Below are positions 1-6,300 of a stretch of DNA of 8,967 nt, in pieces. Location: assembly GCA_023139655.1 (NCBI GenBank), contig JAGLNE010000050.1:1-8967 (forward strand). The letters run 5' to 3'. This DNA is from Candidatus Parcubacteria bacterium (GTDB lineage: Bacteria; Patescibacteriota; Patescibacteriia; Patescibacteriales; UBA12075). Made by a program: the position numbers and the translations under genes. Position 1 is the first letter of the stretch, and the number at the start of each line of letters is the position of its first letter. Under the pieces are notes generated by a model. It was not told the DNA's origin. It searched no databases and saw nothing but the letters and a program-made list of their open reading frames with translations.

Positions 1-49
1 CCCTGAGCTAAAGCTCGGTGGAATTGCGAAACCCTGAGCTAAAGCTCGG
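1..49. repeat. Two direct copies of a short palindromic repeat
   Basis: CCCTGAGCTAAAGCTCGG occurs at 1-18 and again at 32-49, a 31-base period. Each copy contains the inverted repeat GAGCT-AA-AGCTC. The array is cut by the window edge, so more copies may lie upstream. It sits just before the ABC ATPase gene. It resembles the small palindromic repeats scattered through the rest of the window, but its function is unknown. No clear promoter is visible in the first 78 bases. Confidence 0.75.
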
Positions 50-78
50 GGGATAAGAAAGCCGAGTGGAAAAAATAT

Positions 79-1059
79 ATGTCAATAATCAAAGTAAAAA
101 ATCTTAAAAAAAATTACGAATATTATAAAAAGGCGCCCGGGCTTTGGGCTTCCATTATTGGGCTGTTTAAGCGCGAAAAGCTTTATGCTGAGGCGGTTAA
201 GGGTATTGATTTTGAAATAAAAGAAGGGGAGTTGGTAGGTTTTATTGGGCCTAACGGCGCGGGCAAGACCACCACGCTTAAGATGCTCTCCGGCATACTT
301 TATCCTTCGGACGGTCAGGCCGAGGTCCTTGGGCATACGCCCTGGAAGCGGGAACCCAAGTATCAAAAGCAGTTTGCCTTGGTCATGGGTCAGAAAAATC
401 AGCTCTGGTGGGATTTGCCGCCAATGGAGAGCTTTATTTTAAATAAAGAGATTTATGAAGTTAGAGATGAAGACTTTAAAAAAAATTTGGATGAGCTGGT
501 GGAACTTTTAGACATTAAAGACATCCTTAATATACAGGTGCGCAAACTGTCTCTGGGACAGCGCATGAAGTGCGAGCTGGTAGCTGCGCTACTACATAGC
601 CCCAAAGTGCTATTTTTGGATGAGCCGACCATTGGCCTGGATGTGGTGGCGCAGAAAAATATTCGGAATTTTATTAAGAAGTATAATCAAGAAAAAAAGA
701 CGACAATAATACTGACTTCTCACTATATGGAAGATATTAAAGAGCTTTGCGACCGGATAATTATTATTGACTTGGGAAAAATAGTTTACGATGGTTCTTT
801 GAGCGCAGTAATAAAAAAATATGCTCCGAATAAAGAATTAAAGATTACTTTTAATAGTGGAGGAATAAGGAGGGAGCAGGTTGAGCAATATGGCAAGATT
901 GAAAAATTTTCTCAACACGCTGTAACTTTCCGCCTGGAGCGCGAACAAGTCAAAGACACGGCCGCAAAAATATTATCTTCTGATTTGCCGGTTGATGATA
1001 TTATGATTGATGAAGTAAATATTCAGAGCGTGATTAGAAAAATATTTAATTCGCAGTAA
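79..1059 (+). CDS. ABC-2-type transporter ATP-binding protein (COG4586-like)
   Basis: This is the nucleotide-binding subunit of an ABC exporter and should hydrolyse ATP at the inner face of the membrane. Visible motifs are Walker A GPNGAGKT (residues 57-64), a Q-loop glutamine near 105, signature LSLGQ (157-161), Walker B VLFLDEP (177-183) and the H-loop histidine 215 in TSHYMED. At 326 residues it has a C-terminal extension of about 85 residues after the cassette. The long N-terminal insert before Walker A (a 'GLW..I.GLFKREK' stretch) and this extension recall the COG4586 family, whose partners are ABC-2 permeases. No permease is in the window; it may lie upstream or elsewhere. The substrate cannot be told. 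The ATG at 79 has only a weak purine-rich stretch upstream (GAGTGGAAAA). The TAA stop is followed after one base by prfB, implying co-transcription. Confidence 0.9.
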   Translation: MSIIKVKNLKKNYEYYKKAPGLWASIIGLFKREKLYAEAVKGIDFEIKEGELVGFIGPNGAGKTTTLKMLSGILYPSDGQAEVLGHTPWKREPKYQKQFALVMGQKNQLWWDLPPMESFILNKEIYEVRDEDFKKNLDELVELLDIKDILNIQVRKLSLGQRMKCELVAALLHSPKVLFLDEPTIGLDVVAQKNIRNFIKKYNQEKKTTIILTSHYMEDIKELCDRIIIIDLGKIVYDGSLSAVIKKYAPNKELKITFNSGGIRREQVEQYGKIEKFSQHAVTFRLEREQVKDTAAKILSSDLPVDDIMIDEVNIQSVIRKIFNSQ

Positions 1060-1060
1060 T

Positions 1061-2161
1061 ATGGAGAATTTGTTAAAAAACCTAGAAATTTTGCGGGAGC
1101 GGGTAATTAAAACCTGGCAGCTTTTGGATATTGACCGCAAAGAGGCGCAGGCCGAGGAAATGAAACGGGAGATGAATATCCCCGGCTTTTGGGATGATCA
1201 AGCTAAAGCCGTTCTAATAAGTAAACAGGCCGAAGCATTGGAAAAAGAAGTTAAACAGTGGGCGGATTTTAAAAATGAAGTGACTGACCTGGAAGAGCTG
1301 GTAGCGGTCGGGCAAAAAGAAGGCGATGACTCAATTGCCGAGGAAGCGCAAACGCAATTTGAAGAATTAAAAAAAAGATATGAAAAGCTGGAGTTTTATG
1401 TTTTGTTTAACTCTAAATATGACGAGGGCAACACTATCCTCTCTATCCATGCCGGCACCGGCGGGGTAGACGCGCAGGACTGGGCCTTGATACTGGAGCG
1501 GATGTTCCTCCGGTTTGTAGAAAAGATGAATTGGCAAGCCAGTATTATTGACCGCACAGTCGGCAATGAAGCCGGTATAAAATCCATGACCATGCATATT
1601 AAGGGACGCTGGTCTTATGGCTACTTAAAAAGTGAATCCGGCGTGCACCGTTTGGTGCGCATCAGTCCCTTTGACGCCGAGTCCATGCGTCACACTTCAT
1701 TCGCGCTGGTGGAAGTAATCCCTGAGTTGCCGGAGGCTCATGAAATAGAGATCAAGGACAGTGATGTCCGGGTGGATGTCTTTAAGTCATCCGGGCCGGG
1801 CGGGCAAGGCGTTAATACCACCGATTCGGCCGTGCGCATTAAGCATGAGCCGAGTGGAATAACCGTAATTTGCCAAAATGAGCGCAGCCAGCACCAGAAC
1901 AAGGAAACTGCCTTAAAAATATTAAAGTCCAAATTATTTAAAAAAGAAGAAGAAGAAAAGCAGGCCAAAGAACGGGAATTACGCGGTGAAGCGCAAAAGG
2001 CGGAATGGGGCAAGCAAATCCGGAGCTATGTGATGCAGCCCTATAAAATGGTTAAGGACCACCGGACCAATTATGAAACCCAGGATGTAGACGGAGTTTT
2101 GGACGGGGATTTGGAAAAGTTTATGGAGGAATATTTGCGGCAGGAAGCACGCAGCACGTAA
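1061..2161 (+). CDS. prfB: Peptide chain release factor 2 (RF2)
   Basis: RF2 recognises UAA and UGA stop codons in the ribosomal A site and triggers peptide release. The product is 366 residues, the normal length (E. coli RF2 is 365). The stop-recognition tripeptide SPF is at 202-204, which marks RF2 rather than RF1, and the catalytic GGQ is at 247-249 in SSGPGGQGVNTTDSAVRI. An acidic/basic coiled-coil N-terminus covers roughly residues 1-115. The full N-terminus is encoded in one frame: around codons 20-25 the sequence reads CAG CTT TTG GAT, with no in-frame UGA, so the autoregulatory +1 frameshift seen in many prfB genes is absent. The ATG lies one base after the ABC ATPase stop and no SD stands out, so translation is probably coupled. 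The last residues (QEARST) and the stop run into a short repeat. Confidence 0.97.
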   Translation: MENLLKNLEILRERVIKTWQLLDIDRKEAQAEEMKREMNIPGFWDDQAKAVLISKQAEALEKEVKQWADFKNEVTDLEELVAVGQKEGDDSIAEEAQTQFEELKKRYEKLEFYVLFNSKYDEGNTILSIHAGTGGVDAQDWALILERMFLRFVEKMNWQASIIDRTVGNEAGIKSMTMHIKGRWSYGYLKSESGVHRLVRISPFDAESMRHTSFALVEVIPELPEAHEIEIKDSDVRVDVFKSSGPGGQGVNTTDSAVRIKHEPSGITVICQNERSQHQNKETALKILKSKLFKKEEEEKQAKERELRGEAQKAEWGKQIRSYVMQPYKMVKDHRTNYETQDVDGVLDGDLEKFMEEYLRQEARST

Positions 2162-2192
2162 CATGTAGCACACAACACGTAACATATAACAA
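2151..2192. repeat. Degenerate 21-bp tandem duplication at prfB/comEC junction
   Basis: Two 21-base units, 2151-2171 and 2172-2192, match at 16 of 21 positions; four of the five differences are G to A. The shared core CACGTAACAT is at 2155-2164 and 2176-2185. The first unit contains the prfB stop codon and encodes its last residues; the second reaches the A of the comEC ATG. This leaves no SD for comEC. The origin and role of the repeat are unknown. Confidence 0.65.
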
Positions 2193-3829
2193 TGATAAGT
2201 GAAAATTTTCACCTTTCCCCGGGGAAAATTTTTTTATACTCTTGTATTAGTTTTATTGTCGGTATCGCGCTTTCCAGATTTATCCCTGAGTCAGTTTTAA
2301 AATTGTCTCTTCTCTGGTTTGGTATTAGCAATTGTTTGCTTGTTTTTTTGGTTATTTTTTGGTCAAACAAAAAAATGCGCTTAGCCGGTTTTGTCGGGCT
2401 TTTTTTATTTCTCGGGCTTTGGCGCTATTCTGTTTCTATTCCGGAAAATACAGCCGATAAGATTTGGTTTTATAACGGTAGTACTGTGGAAGTCGAGGGT
2501 ATTATCGTAGGTGAGCCGGACAAGCGAGAAACAAATACAAAGCTAAGGGTTGATTCATATAATGTGAAAAGAAAGGAACTAAGTTCCGAAGCTTCGGAAC
2601 TTAGTTCCATAAACAGTTTTATTGAAACAAATTTTACGGTAGAAGGGAAAATATTAGTGACGACAAAGCTATATCCCAGATATCAATATGGTGATGTTGT
2701 AAAATTTAGTTGCGAGCTAAAGCAGCCGGAGATGTTTAATGATTTTGCTTATGATAAGTATCTGGCGCGGCATGACATTTTTTCGGTTTGCTATTATCCG
2801 CGTATTATTAAGATCGGTAGTGGGCAAGGAAATATTGTTTATTCGTCAATTTATAAATTAAAAAATAAATTACGCGTGATATTTAATCGTGGCCTGAATG
2901 AACCGGCAGCTTCAGTTGTCCGCGCCATCGTATTGGGTGACAAGCAGGGGATTTTGCCTGAGCTGAAAACGATCTTTTCTCAGGCCGGTATCAGCCATAT
3001 TGTCGCGATCTCCGGTATGCATATTAGCATTATCTCGGCCATGGTAATGCTCATCTTGCTCCAGCTCGGGCTTACGCGCAAGTTGGCTTTTTACGCAGCG
3101 ACTGCATTTTTAATACTTTATATAATCTTGATCGGCTTGCCGCCCAGCGCGCTGCGGGCGGCACTTATGGGATTTTTGGTTCTCTTGGCCCTTAACTCCG
3201 GCCGGCTTAGCCAAATTACTAATTCAATTATTTTCGTAGCTGCGTTGTTACTGGTTTTTAATCCGCGTTTTTTTTGGGATGACATTGGCTGGCAATTATC
3301 TTTTCTGGCAGTCATGGGAATTGTTTACGGCTTTCCCATACTGGAGGCCGGGCATAGGAAGATTTTCCCCGGGCTTAAGAGTAAAATAATAAAAAGCGTT
3401 TGGGGTATTATCAGTATTTCAATAGTGGCCCAGCTGGCCACCTGGCCGATCATTGCCAATAATTTTGGTACCGTATCGCTAATCGCGCCGCTGACGAACC
3501 TGTTGATTCTTTGGTGCTTGCCCATAGTTATGGGTTTGGCTACGCTAGGAATAATACTTTCAATTATTTTGCCCGGCTTTACTCAGCTTATTTTCCTGCC
3601 CTTGGAATTAATAATTAATTATATAGTATTTGTCAGTGAAAAATTAGTATTAGTGCCCCTTGCCTCATTTGAAGTAAATATTAGCGCTTGGCTAAGTGTG
3701 GTTTATTTTATATTTTTAATATTAGTTTATCGATATTTTAATACCCTCTCCCCCCGACCCCCTCTCCGAGACCGGAGAGGGGGAGCAAAAAAAATAAAAC
3801 TAAGGCCAAAGTTGATTTTTGAATCATGA
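2192..3829 (+). CDS. comEC: ComEC/Rec2-family DNA uptake channel, short form
   Basis: ComEC carries single-stranded DNA across the cytoplasmic membrane during natural transformation. The 545 residues begin with membrane segments (about 13-30, 38-58, 64-80), then a soluble OB-like domain (about 85-215), then the ComEC core. The core carries the family hallmark GISHIVAISGMHIS (266-279), preceded by VLGDK (247-251), and LPPSALRAALMG (316-327). At least six further hydrophobic helices follow, up to about residue 515. The C-terminal metallo-beta-lactamase nuclease domain of longer ComEC proteins is absent. Two palindromic repeats are read through in frame: one gives KELSSEASELSS (128-139) in the soluble domain, the other an Arg/Pro-rich tail (about 517-535). 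The start ATG has no SD; repeat sequence lies directly upstream. The TGA stop precedes the nuclease gene by one base if that gene starts at 3831. Confidence 0.93.
   Translation: MISENFHLSPGKIFLYSCISFIVGIALSRFIPESVLKLSLLWFGISNCLLVFLVIFWSNKKMRLAGFVGLFLFLGLWRYSVSIPENTADKIWFYNGSTVEVEGIIVGEPDKRETNTKLRVDSYNVKRKELSSEASELSSINSFIETNFTVEGKILVTTKLYPRYQYGDVVKFSCELKQPEMFNDFAYDKYLARHDIFSVCYYPRIIKIGSGQGNIVYSSIYKLKNKLRVIFNRGLNEPAASVVRAIVLGDKQGILPELKTIFSQAGISHIVAISGMHISIISAMVMLILLQLGLTRKLAFYAATAFLILYIILIGLPPSALRAALMGFLVLLALNSGRLSQITNSIIFVAALLLVFNPRFFWDDIGWQLSFLAVMGIVYGFPILEAGHRKIFPGLKSKIIKSVWGIISISIVAQLATWPIIANNFGTVSLIAPLTNLLILWCLPIVMGLATLGIILSIILPGFTQLIFLPLELIINYIVFVSEKLVLVPLASFEVNISAWLSVVYFIFLILVYRYFNTLSPRPPLRDRRGGAKKIKLRPKLIFES
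2575..2608. repeat. Perfect 34-bp palindrome inside comEC
   Basis: The 34 bases are exactly equal to their own reverse complement. Each arm begins GGAACTAAGTTCCGAAG, and the centre is a HindIII-like AAGCTT. The element is read in frame as the end of Lys128 followed by ELSSEASELSS. It falls between predicted beta strands of the soluble ComEC domain, so it lengthens a loop without breaking the reading frame. This layout resembles the palindromic elements that insert in frame into Rickettsia genes. That comparison concerns layout only, not sequence identity. Confidence 0.9.
3742..3785. repeat. GC-rich palindromic repeat, copy A (in comEC 3' end)
   Basis: The element starts TACCCTCTCCCCCC and contains a perfect 11-bp stem, CCCCCTCTCCG (3758-3768) with CGGAGAGGGGG (3773-3783), closed by the four-base loop AGAC. 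It is translated as part of the hydrophilic C-terminal tail of ComEC. A second, larger copy of the same family lies at 4411-4476. The stem is not followed by a T-run on the + strand, so it is not an ordinary intrinsic terminator. Confidence 0.85.
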
Positions 3830-3830
3830 T

Positions 3831-4355
3831 ATGAAAATTAAACTTAAATTAAAAAATAATTTTTATTATCTTGGCCTGGTTTTTGTAATTCTTGTTGGCC
3901 TGTTGTGGCTGGCCCACCCCTTGGCAATTAACGCGCCTGGTGCCGACGACCTGCTCCCGGTTGTCCAAATCTATGACGGTGACACGATCGTGGTCCTACT
4001 AAACGGCCAGCGCGAGTCTGTCCGCTTGCTCGGCATAGACACCCCGGAAGTAGAGAGCCCATATACGAAAGTTGAATGCTTTGGCCAGGAGGCCAGTGAG
4101 TTTGTTAAAAATCTACTACTAAACCAAAAGGTTCGCTTAGTGCCTGACCCAGTGGGTAATGATCACGACAAATACGAGCGCCTCCTACGCTACGTTTATC
4201 TGAATGACACAGATATCAACGCCCAACTGCTCACCAAAGGCTACGCCTACCTCCTAGACACCTTCCCCTTTTCACGTATTGATGAATACCGCGCGCTAGA
4301 AGAGGCTGCCCGTGAAAACACTGTAGGACTCTGGCAGGAATGTGAGGAAAAATAG
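3831..4355 (+). CDS. Thermonuclease-like (SNase) exported nuclease
   Basis: This is a Ca2+-dependent staphylococcal-nuclease-fold enzyme that cleaves DNA and RNA. It has 174 residues from the ATG at 3831. An N-terminal hydrophobic segment (about 11-30) preceded by lysines is a signal peptide or membrane anchor, so the domain lies outside the cytoplasmic membrane. Family motifs are IYDGDTI (47-53) and VRLLGIDTPE (64-73), giving Arg65 and Glu73, and DKYERLLRYVY (113-123), giving Arg117. These match Arg35, Glu43 and Arg87 of the staphylococcal enzyme. FGQEA (84-88) and GLWQEC (166-171) also fit. A TTG at 3819 would add four residues and overlap comEC, but ATG 3831 gives a normal signal start. 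Many codons end in C (GAC, CTC, GTC), unlike comEC, so it may have a different origin. Next to comEC, it could degrade or trim incoming DNA, or scavenge nucleotides. Confidence 0.92.
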   Translation: MKIKLKLKNNFYYLGLVFVILVGLLWLAHPLAINAPGADDLLPVVQIYDGDTIVVLLNGQRESVRLLGIDTPEVESPYTKVECFGQEASEFVKNLLLNQKVRLVPDPVGNDHDKYERLLRYVYLNDTDINAQLLTKGYAYLLDTFPFSRIDEYRALEEAARENTVGLWQECEEK

Positions 4356-4371
4356 TTAATACTAAAGAACT

Positions 4372-4401
4372 AAAAAACCAGGCCAAAAGCCTGATTTTTT
4401 T
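4372..4401 (+). terminator. Intrinsic terminator after the nuclease gene
   Basis: The stem CAGGC (4379-4383) pairs with GCCTG (4389-4393) around the loop CAAAA, followed by A and seven T (4395-4401). The A-run 4372-4377 can pair with the T-run, so it may act in both directions. It lies 17 bases after the nuclease stop and ends the left gene block. Confidence 0.85.
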
Positions 4402-4410
4402 GTGCTTAAA

Positions 4411-4476
4411 ATACCTCACCCCCGGCCCCTCTCCTTCCCCTCGGCCTGGCTCGGGACAGGCGCAAGGAGAGGGGAG
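4411..4476. repeat. GC-rich palindromic repeat, copy B (intergenic)
   Basis: This element has the same family start as copy A (ATACCTCACCCCCGGCCCC). It has a perfect 11-bp stem, CCCCTCTCCTT (4426-4436) with AAGGAGAGGGG (4464-4474). Instead of a short loop, the stem encloses 27 bases that include GGCTCGGGACAGGCG. That insert resembles the GGACAGGCG units at 6274-6300, which suggests one repeat nested in another. It lies between the nuclease terminator and the radical SAM promoter, at the left edge of the accessory island. Confidence 0.8.
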
Positions 4477-4499
4477 AAAAAGAGAAGGGACTAAATCCA

Positions 4500-4527
4500 T
4501 TGACTTTACGACCAAAATAGTTATAAT
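4500..4527 (+). promoter_or_regulatory. Sigma70-type promoter for the radical SAM gene
   Basis: TTGACT (-35, 4500-4505; five of six consensus bases) is separated by 16 bases from a perfect TATAAT (-10, 4522-4527). Transcription should begin near 4534, leaving a leader of about 115-135 bases before the radical SAM gene. It is the strongest promoter match in the window. Confidence 0.8.
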
Positions 4528-4559
4528 AAGAGTAATTATATAAAGAAAATTTACTTATT

Positions 4560-4604
4560 TTAGATAAAAATTATATACTCTCGCATATAAGTTGTTATAT
4601 CTAA
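4560..4604 (+). promoter_or_regulatory. Structured AT-rich 5' leader of the radical SAM mRNA
   Basis: Two nested inverted repeats lie between the promoter and the coding region. The outer pair is TTAGATA (4560-4566) with TATCTAA (4598-4604); the inner pair is TTATAT (4571-4576) with ATATAA (4585-4590), with loop ACTCTCGC. No T-run follows directly, so it is not a standard terminator. It could be a leader RNA hairpin or a palindromic operator. Because the DNA here is very AT-rich, chance pairing is possible. I recognise no known riboswitch. Confidence 0.4.
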
Positions 4605-4632
4605 TTTCTAAATCTCTAAAAAAATAAAAAAT

Positions 4633-4667
4633 GGAGGGGACTAAAAAAAATGATTATAAATCAATGA
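4633..4667 (+). other. Strong SD and five-codon upstream ORF (MIINQ)
   Basis: GGAGGGG (4633-4639) is a strong SD placed 10 bases before ATG 4650. That ATG is in the same frame as the radical SAM ORF, but after ATG ATT ATA AAT CAA it meets TGA at 4665-4667. The next codon is TTG (4668). Either this is a leader peptide whose termination allows restart at TTG 4668 or ATG 4683, or the original start was lost to a nonsense change. A sequencing error is also possible. Confidence 0.6.
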
Positions 4668-5486
4668 TTGAATACATATACTATGATAACTTTAGATGTT
4701 CAGATAACAAATCGATGCAATTATGAATGTGAATATTGCTATAGCCTTTCAAACCACAAAGAAATGGGCGAAGAAACATATAGTAAAGTTATTGAAATTG
4801 CTAAATTATTGAATATTAATGCAATTGAATTTTGTGGAGGAGAACCACTATTGCACTCTAAATTTGAAAAATTTACAAAAATAGCTAAAGATTTTAATTT
4901 AATTTTAAGAACTAATGGAATTTTGTTAAATAGATTTAATTCATTAATTTCGAAATACTATTCATGGGTATGTATATCTCTAGATGGTTTGGAAAATGAA
5001 AATGATATTATGAAAAAATCAAGAACCATTATTTCTTCTAAAGATAAGTTTGAAATACCAATTTCCAATATTAAAGTACTTAAAAAATTGAATCCTAATT
5101 TAAAAGTTTTAATAGGTAGTTTAGTTAGTAAATTAAATTATAAGAATATTCTAAAATTAGGAAATTACTTAGTTGAAAATAAAATTCCTATAGATGTTTG
5201 GAAATTATATTTATTTAGACCTAAATTTGCAAGAGCAAAACTAAATGAAGAAAAGTTTATTTTATCGGAAACAGAATTTGATAAATTAAAATTTGATAAA
5301 TTAAAAACTTTATTTCAAAAAGGTTCAAAAAATGGTGGGGAATGTTTAATTGTAGCGTATGACGGCAACATTCTTCTTGGAAACAAAATAATTTCGAATA
5401 TTTATGAACCTCATGATAAAATTCTTAAAAGTGTTTCAAAATTTATTGCAAAAGTCTCTGAGAACAAAACAATAACTTATATTTGA
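4668..5486 (+). CDS. Radical SAM protein, function unknown
   Basis: Radical SAM enzymes use a [4Fe-4S] cluster and S-adenosylmethionine to make a 5'-deoxyadenosyl radical. The cluster motif CNYECEYC (Cys17, Cys21, Cys24, counted from TTG 4668) follows the usual first strand ITLDVQITNR. The SAM-binding GGEPL is at 57-61, TNG at 82-84 and SLDG at 104-107. At 272 residues it covers the radical SAM barrel with a short C-terminus; there is no SPASM-type cysteine cluster. A WKLYLFRP..RAKLNEEKF segment (178-197) recalls the viperin/MoaA-like relatives, but only loosely. The substrate is unknown. The start is uncertain: TTG 4668 or ATG 4683, with the strong SD serving an upstream ORF instead. G+C is very low (9 of 60 at 5101-5160), unlike prfB, which suggests horizontal transfer. 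It has its own promoter and a TGA stop. Confidence 0.88.
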   Translation: MNTYTMITLDVQITNRCNYECEYCYSLSNHKEMGEETYSKVIEIAKLLNINAIEFCGGEPLLHSKFEKFTKIAKDFNLILRTNGILLNRFNSLISKYYSWVCISLDGLENENDIMKKSRTIISSKDKFEIPISNIKVLKKLNPNLKVLIGSLVSKLNYKNILKLGNYLVENKIPIDVWKLYLFRPKFARAKLNEEKFILSETEFDKLKFDKLKTLFQKGSKNGGECLIVAYDGNILLGNKIISNIYEPHDKILKSVSKFIAKVSENKTITYI

Positions 5487-5582
5487 TTAAAATAAAAAAA
5501 AACGCCCCCCCCTTAAAATTTGTTTCTCTTTCAGCTCGAACGAGATTTTAGAAACCATCCTCCTTTCAGTCGTCGGGGACAT

Positions 5583-5716
5583 TGCATTTTCGCTAACGCT
5601 CACCCAGACATAACACCGAATATACAGCTCGGCTTAACTCTCCGCCTTTGCTCCGCTACGGACGGACAGGCCCTCCAGTTCGGCGGGCAAGCACCCCTCG
5701 GGTTGTACAACAACGA
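5583..5716. repeat. Composite GC-rich repeat, element 1
   Basis: This lies in the 273-base gene-free gap between the radical SAM and MazG-like genes. It begins near CGCTAACGCTC (5591-5601) and ends near GTTGTACAACAACG. The core at 5646-5685 (CTTTGCTCCGCTACGGACGG and the next 20 bases) matches element 2 at 6137-6176 in 39 of 40 positions. GGGCAAGCACC (5685-5695) is also shared with element 2. The region is far richer in GC than the flanking genes. The 72-codon open frame across it (5520-5738) consists of this repeat and is not a credible gene. Bases 5487-5582 hold a run of eight C (5505-5512) and nothing else I recognise. Confidence 0.85.
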
Positions 5717-5759
5717 TGTATTTGACTACGCCTATTGATAAATAATTAAATATTTTTAT

Positions 5760-6074
5760 ATGGAAATAAAACAACTGCAAAACAAAGCTTCTAAGGTATT
5801 TTTAGACAATTTAAAGAGAGATGGTATTAAAGTCAGCGATGATTATTTGTTATTAAAGCTTACTGAAGAGCTTGGCGAATTCGCACAGTCATATCTAGTG
5901 CATAAAAAAAGATGCAGGCCGGAAAAATATTTATCACCGCAGATATCTAAAAAAGAATTGTCTAAAGAATTGTCCGATGTTTTAGGGCTGATTCTTGTAA
6001 TCGCCGAAAATCTTAATATTGATGTTGAAGAAGCTTTAGTAAAAAAATGGATTACCAGAGAATGGATTAAATAA
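5760..6074 (+). CDS. MazG-like nucleotide pyrophosphohydrolase
   Basis: This is an all-alpha NTP pyrophosphohydrolase, a family that removes pyrophosphate from (often non-canonical) nucleoside triphosphates using Mg2+. It has 104 residues, the usual size of single-domain MazG-like proteins. The metal-binding ExxE is in KLTEELGEFAQ (Glu35 and Glu38), and the second acidic pair is in KELSDVLG (ExxD, near 70-73), on paired helices. It probably acts as a dimer or tetramer in the cytoplasm. The ATG is preceded by AT-rich sequence without SD, so translation may be leaderless. It is flanked on both sides by related composite repeats (elements 1 and 2) and reads in the same direction as the other island genes. 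The exact nucleotide substrate cannot be told. Confidence 0.85.
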   Translation: MEIKQLQNKASKVFLDNLKRDGIKVSDDYLLLKLTEELGEFAQSYLVHKKRCRPEKYLSPQISKKELSKELSDVLGLILVIAENLNIDVEEALVKKWITREWIK

Positions 6075-6177
6075 TAATTTTATTTTTAACGCTCGCTCTC
6101 CTAAATTCAGTTATCTTAATCTGCTAGTGCTGCCGTCTTTACTCCGCTACGGACGGACAGGCCCTCCAGTTCGGCGT

Positions 6178-6194
6178 GCCACGTCAGACGTGGC
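6178..6194. repeat. GCCACGT-CAG-ACGTGGC hairpin
   Basis: A perfect 7-bp inverted repeat with a three-base loop. It lies within the block that is present in element 2 but missing from element 1, so it probably belongs to a separately inserted small palindrome. Confidence 0.8.
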
Positions 6195-6273
6195 CCTCCC
6201 GAGGCGGGTAAACGGGCAAGCACCTCTCCCTTCGACAAGCTCCCCTCAGTCCGATTCCCCTCAGCAAAGTTCA

Positions 6274-6300
6274 GGACAGGCGGGACAGGCGGGACAGGCG
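6274..6300. repeat. Three tandem copies of GGACAGGCG
   Basis: Three exact 9-base units (6274-6282, 6283-6291, 6292-6300) are followed by a partial GG. A single related unit occurs in copy B of the GC-rich palindrome (GGGACAGGCG, 4453-4462). Such an array can vary in copy number by slippage. Confidence 0.9.

Noticed and set aside
1..49. CRISPR array
   Set aside because: Only two 18-base copies with a 13-base gap; too short for CRISPR repeats and spacers, and no cas gene is present.
1115..1135. Programmed +1 frameshift site in prfB
   Set aside because: The sequence reads CTT TTG GAT with no in-frame UGA, and the full RF2 N-terminus is in one frame.
3758..3783. Intrinsic terminator at the end of comEC
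   Set aside because: The stem is strong but inside the coding region and followed by A-rich, not T-rich, sequence on the + strand.
4231..4515. Minus-strand open frame over the nuclease 3' end and copy B
   Set aside because: It is antisense to the conserved nuclease domain and to a palindromic repeat, with no supporting motif.
4668..5486. A prokaryotic viperin (antiviral nucleotide synthase)
   Set aside because: The cluster motif and SLDG follow general radical SAM proteins; similarity to viperin is limited to a loose WK..F segment, not enough for the call.
5520..5738. Open frame of 72 codons on the + strand
   Set aside because: It lies within composite repeat element 1, has no SD, and its composition follows the repeat rather than a protein.
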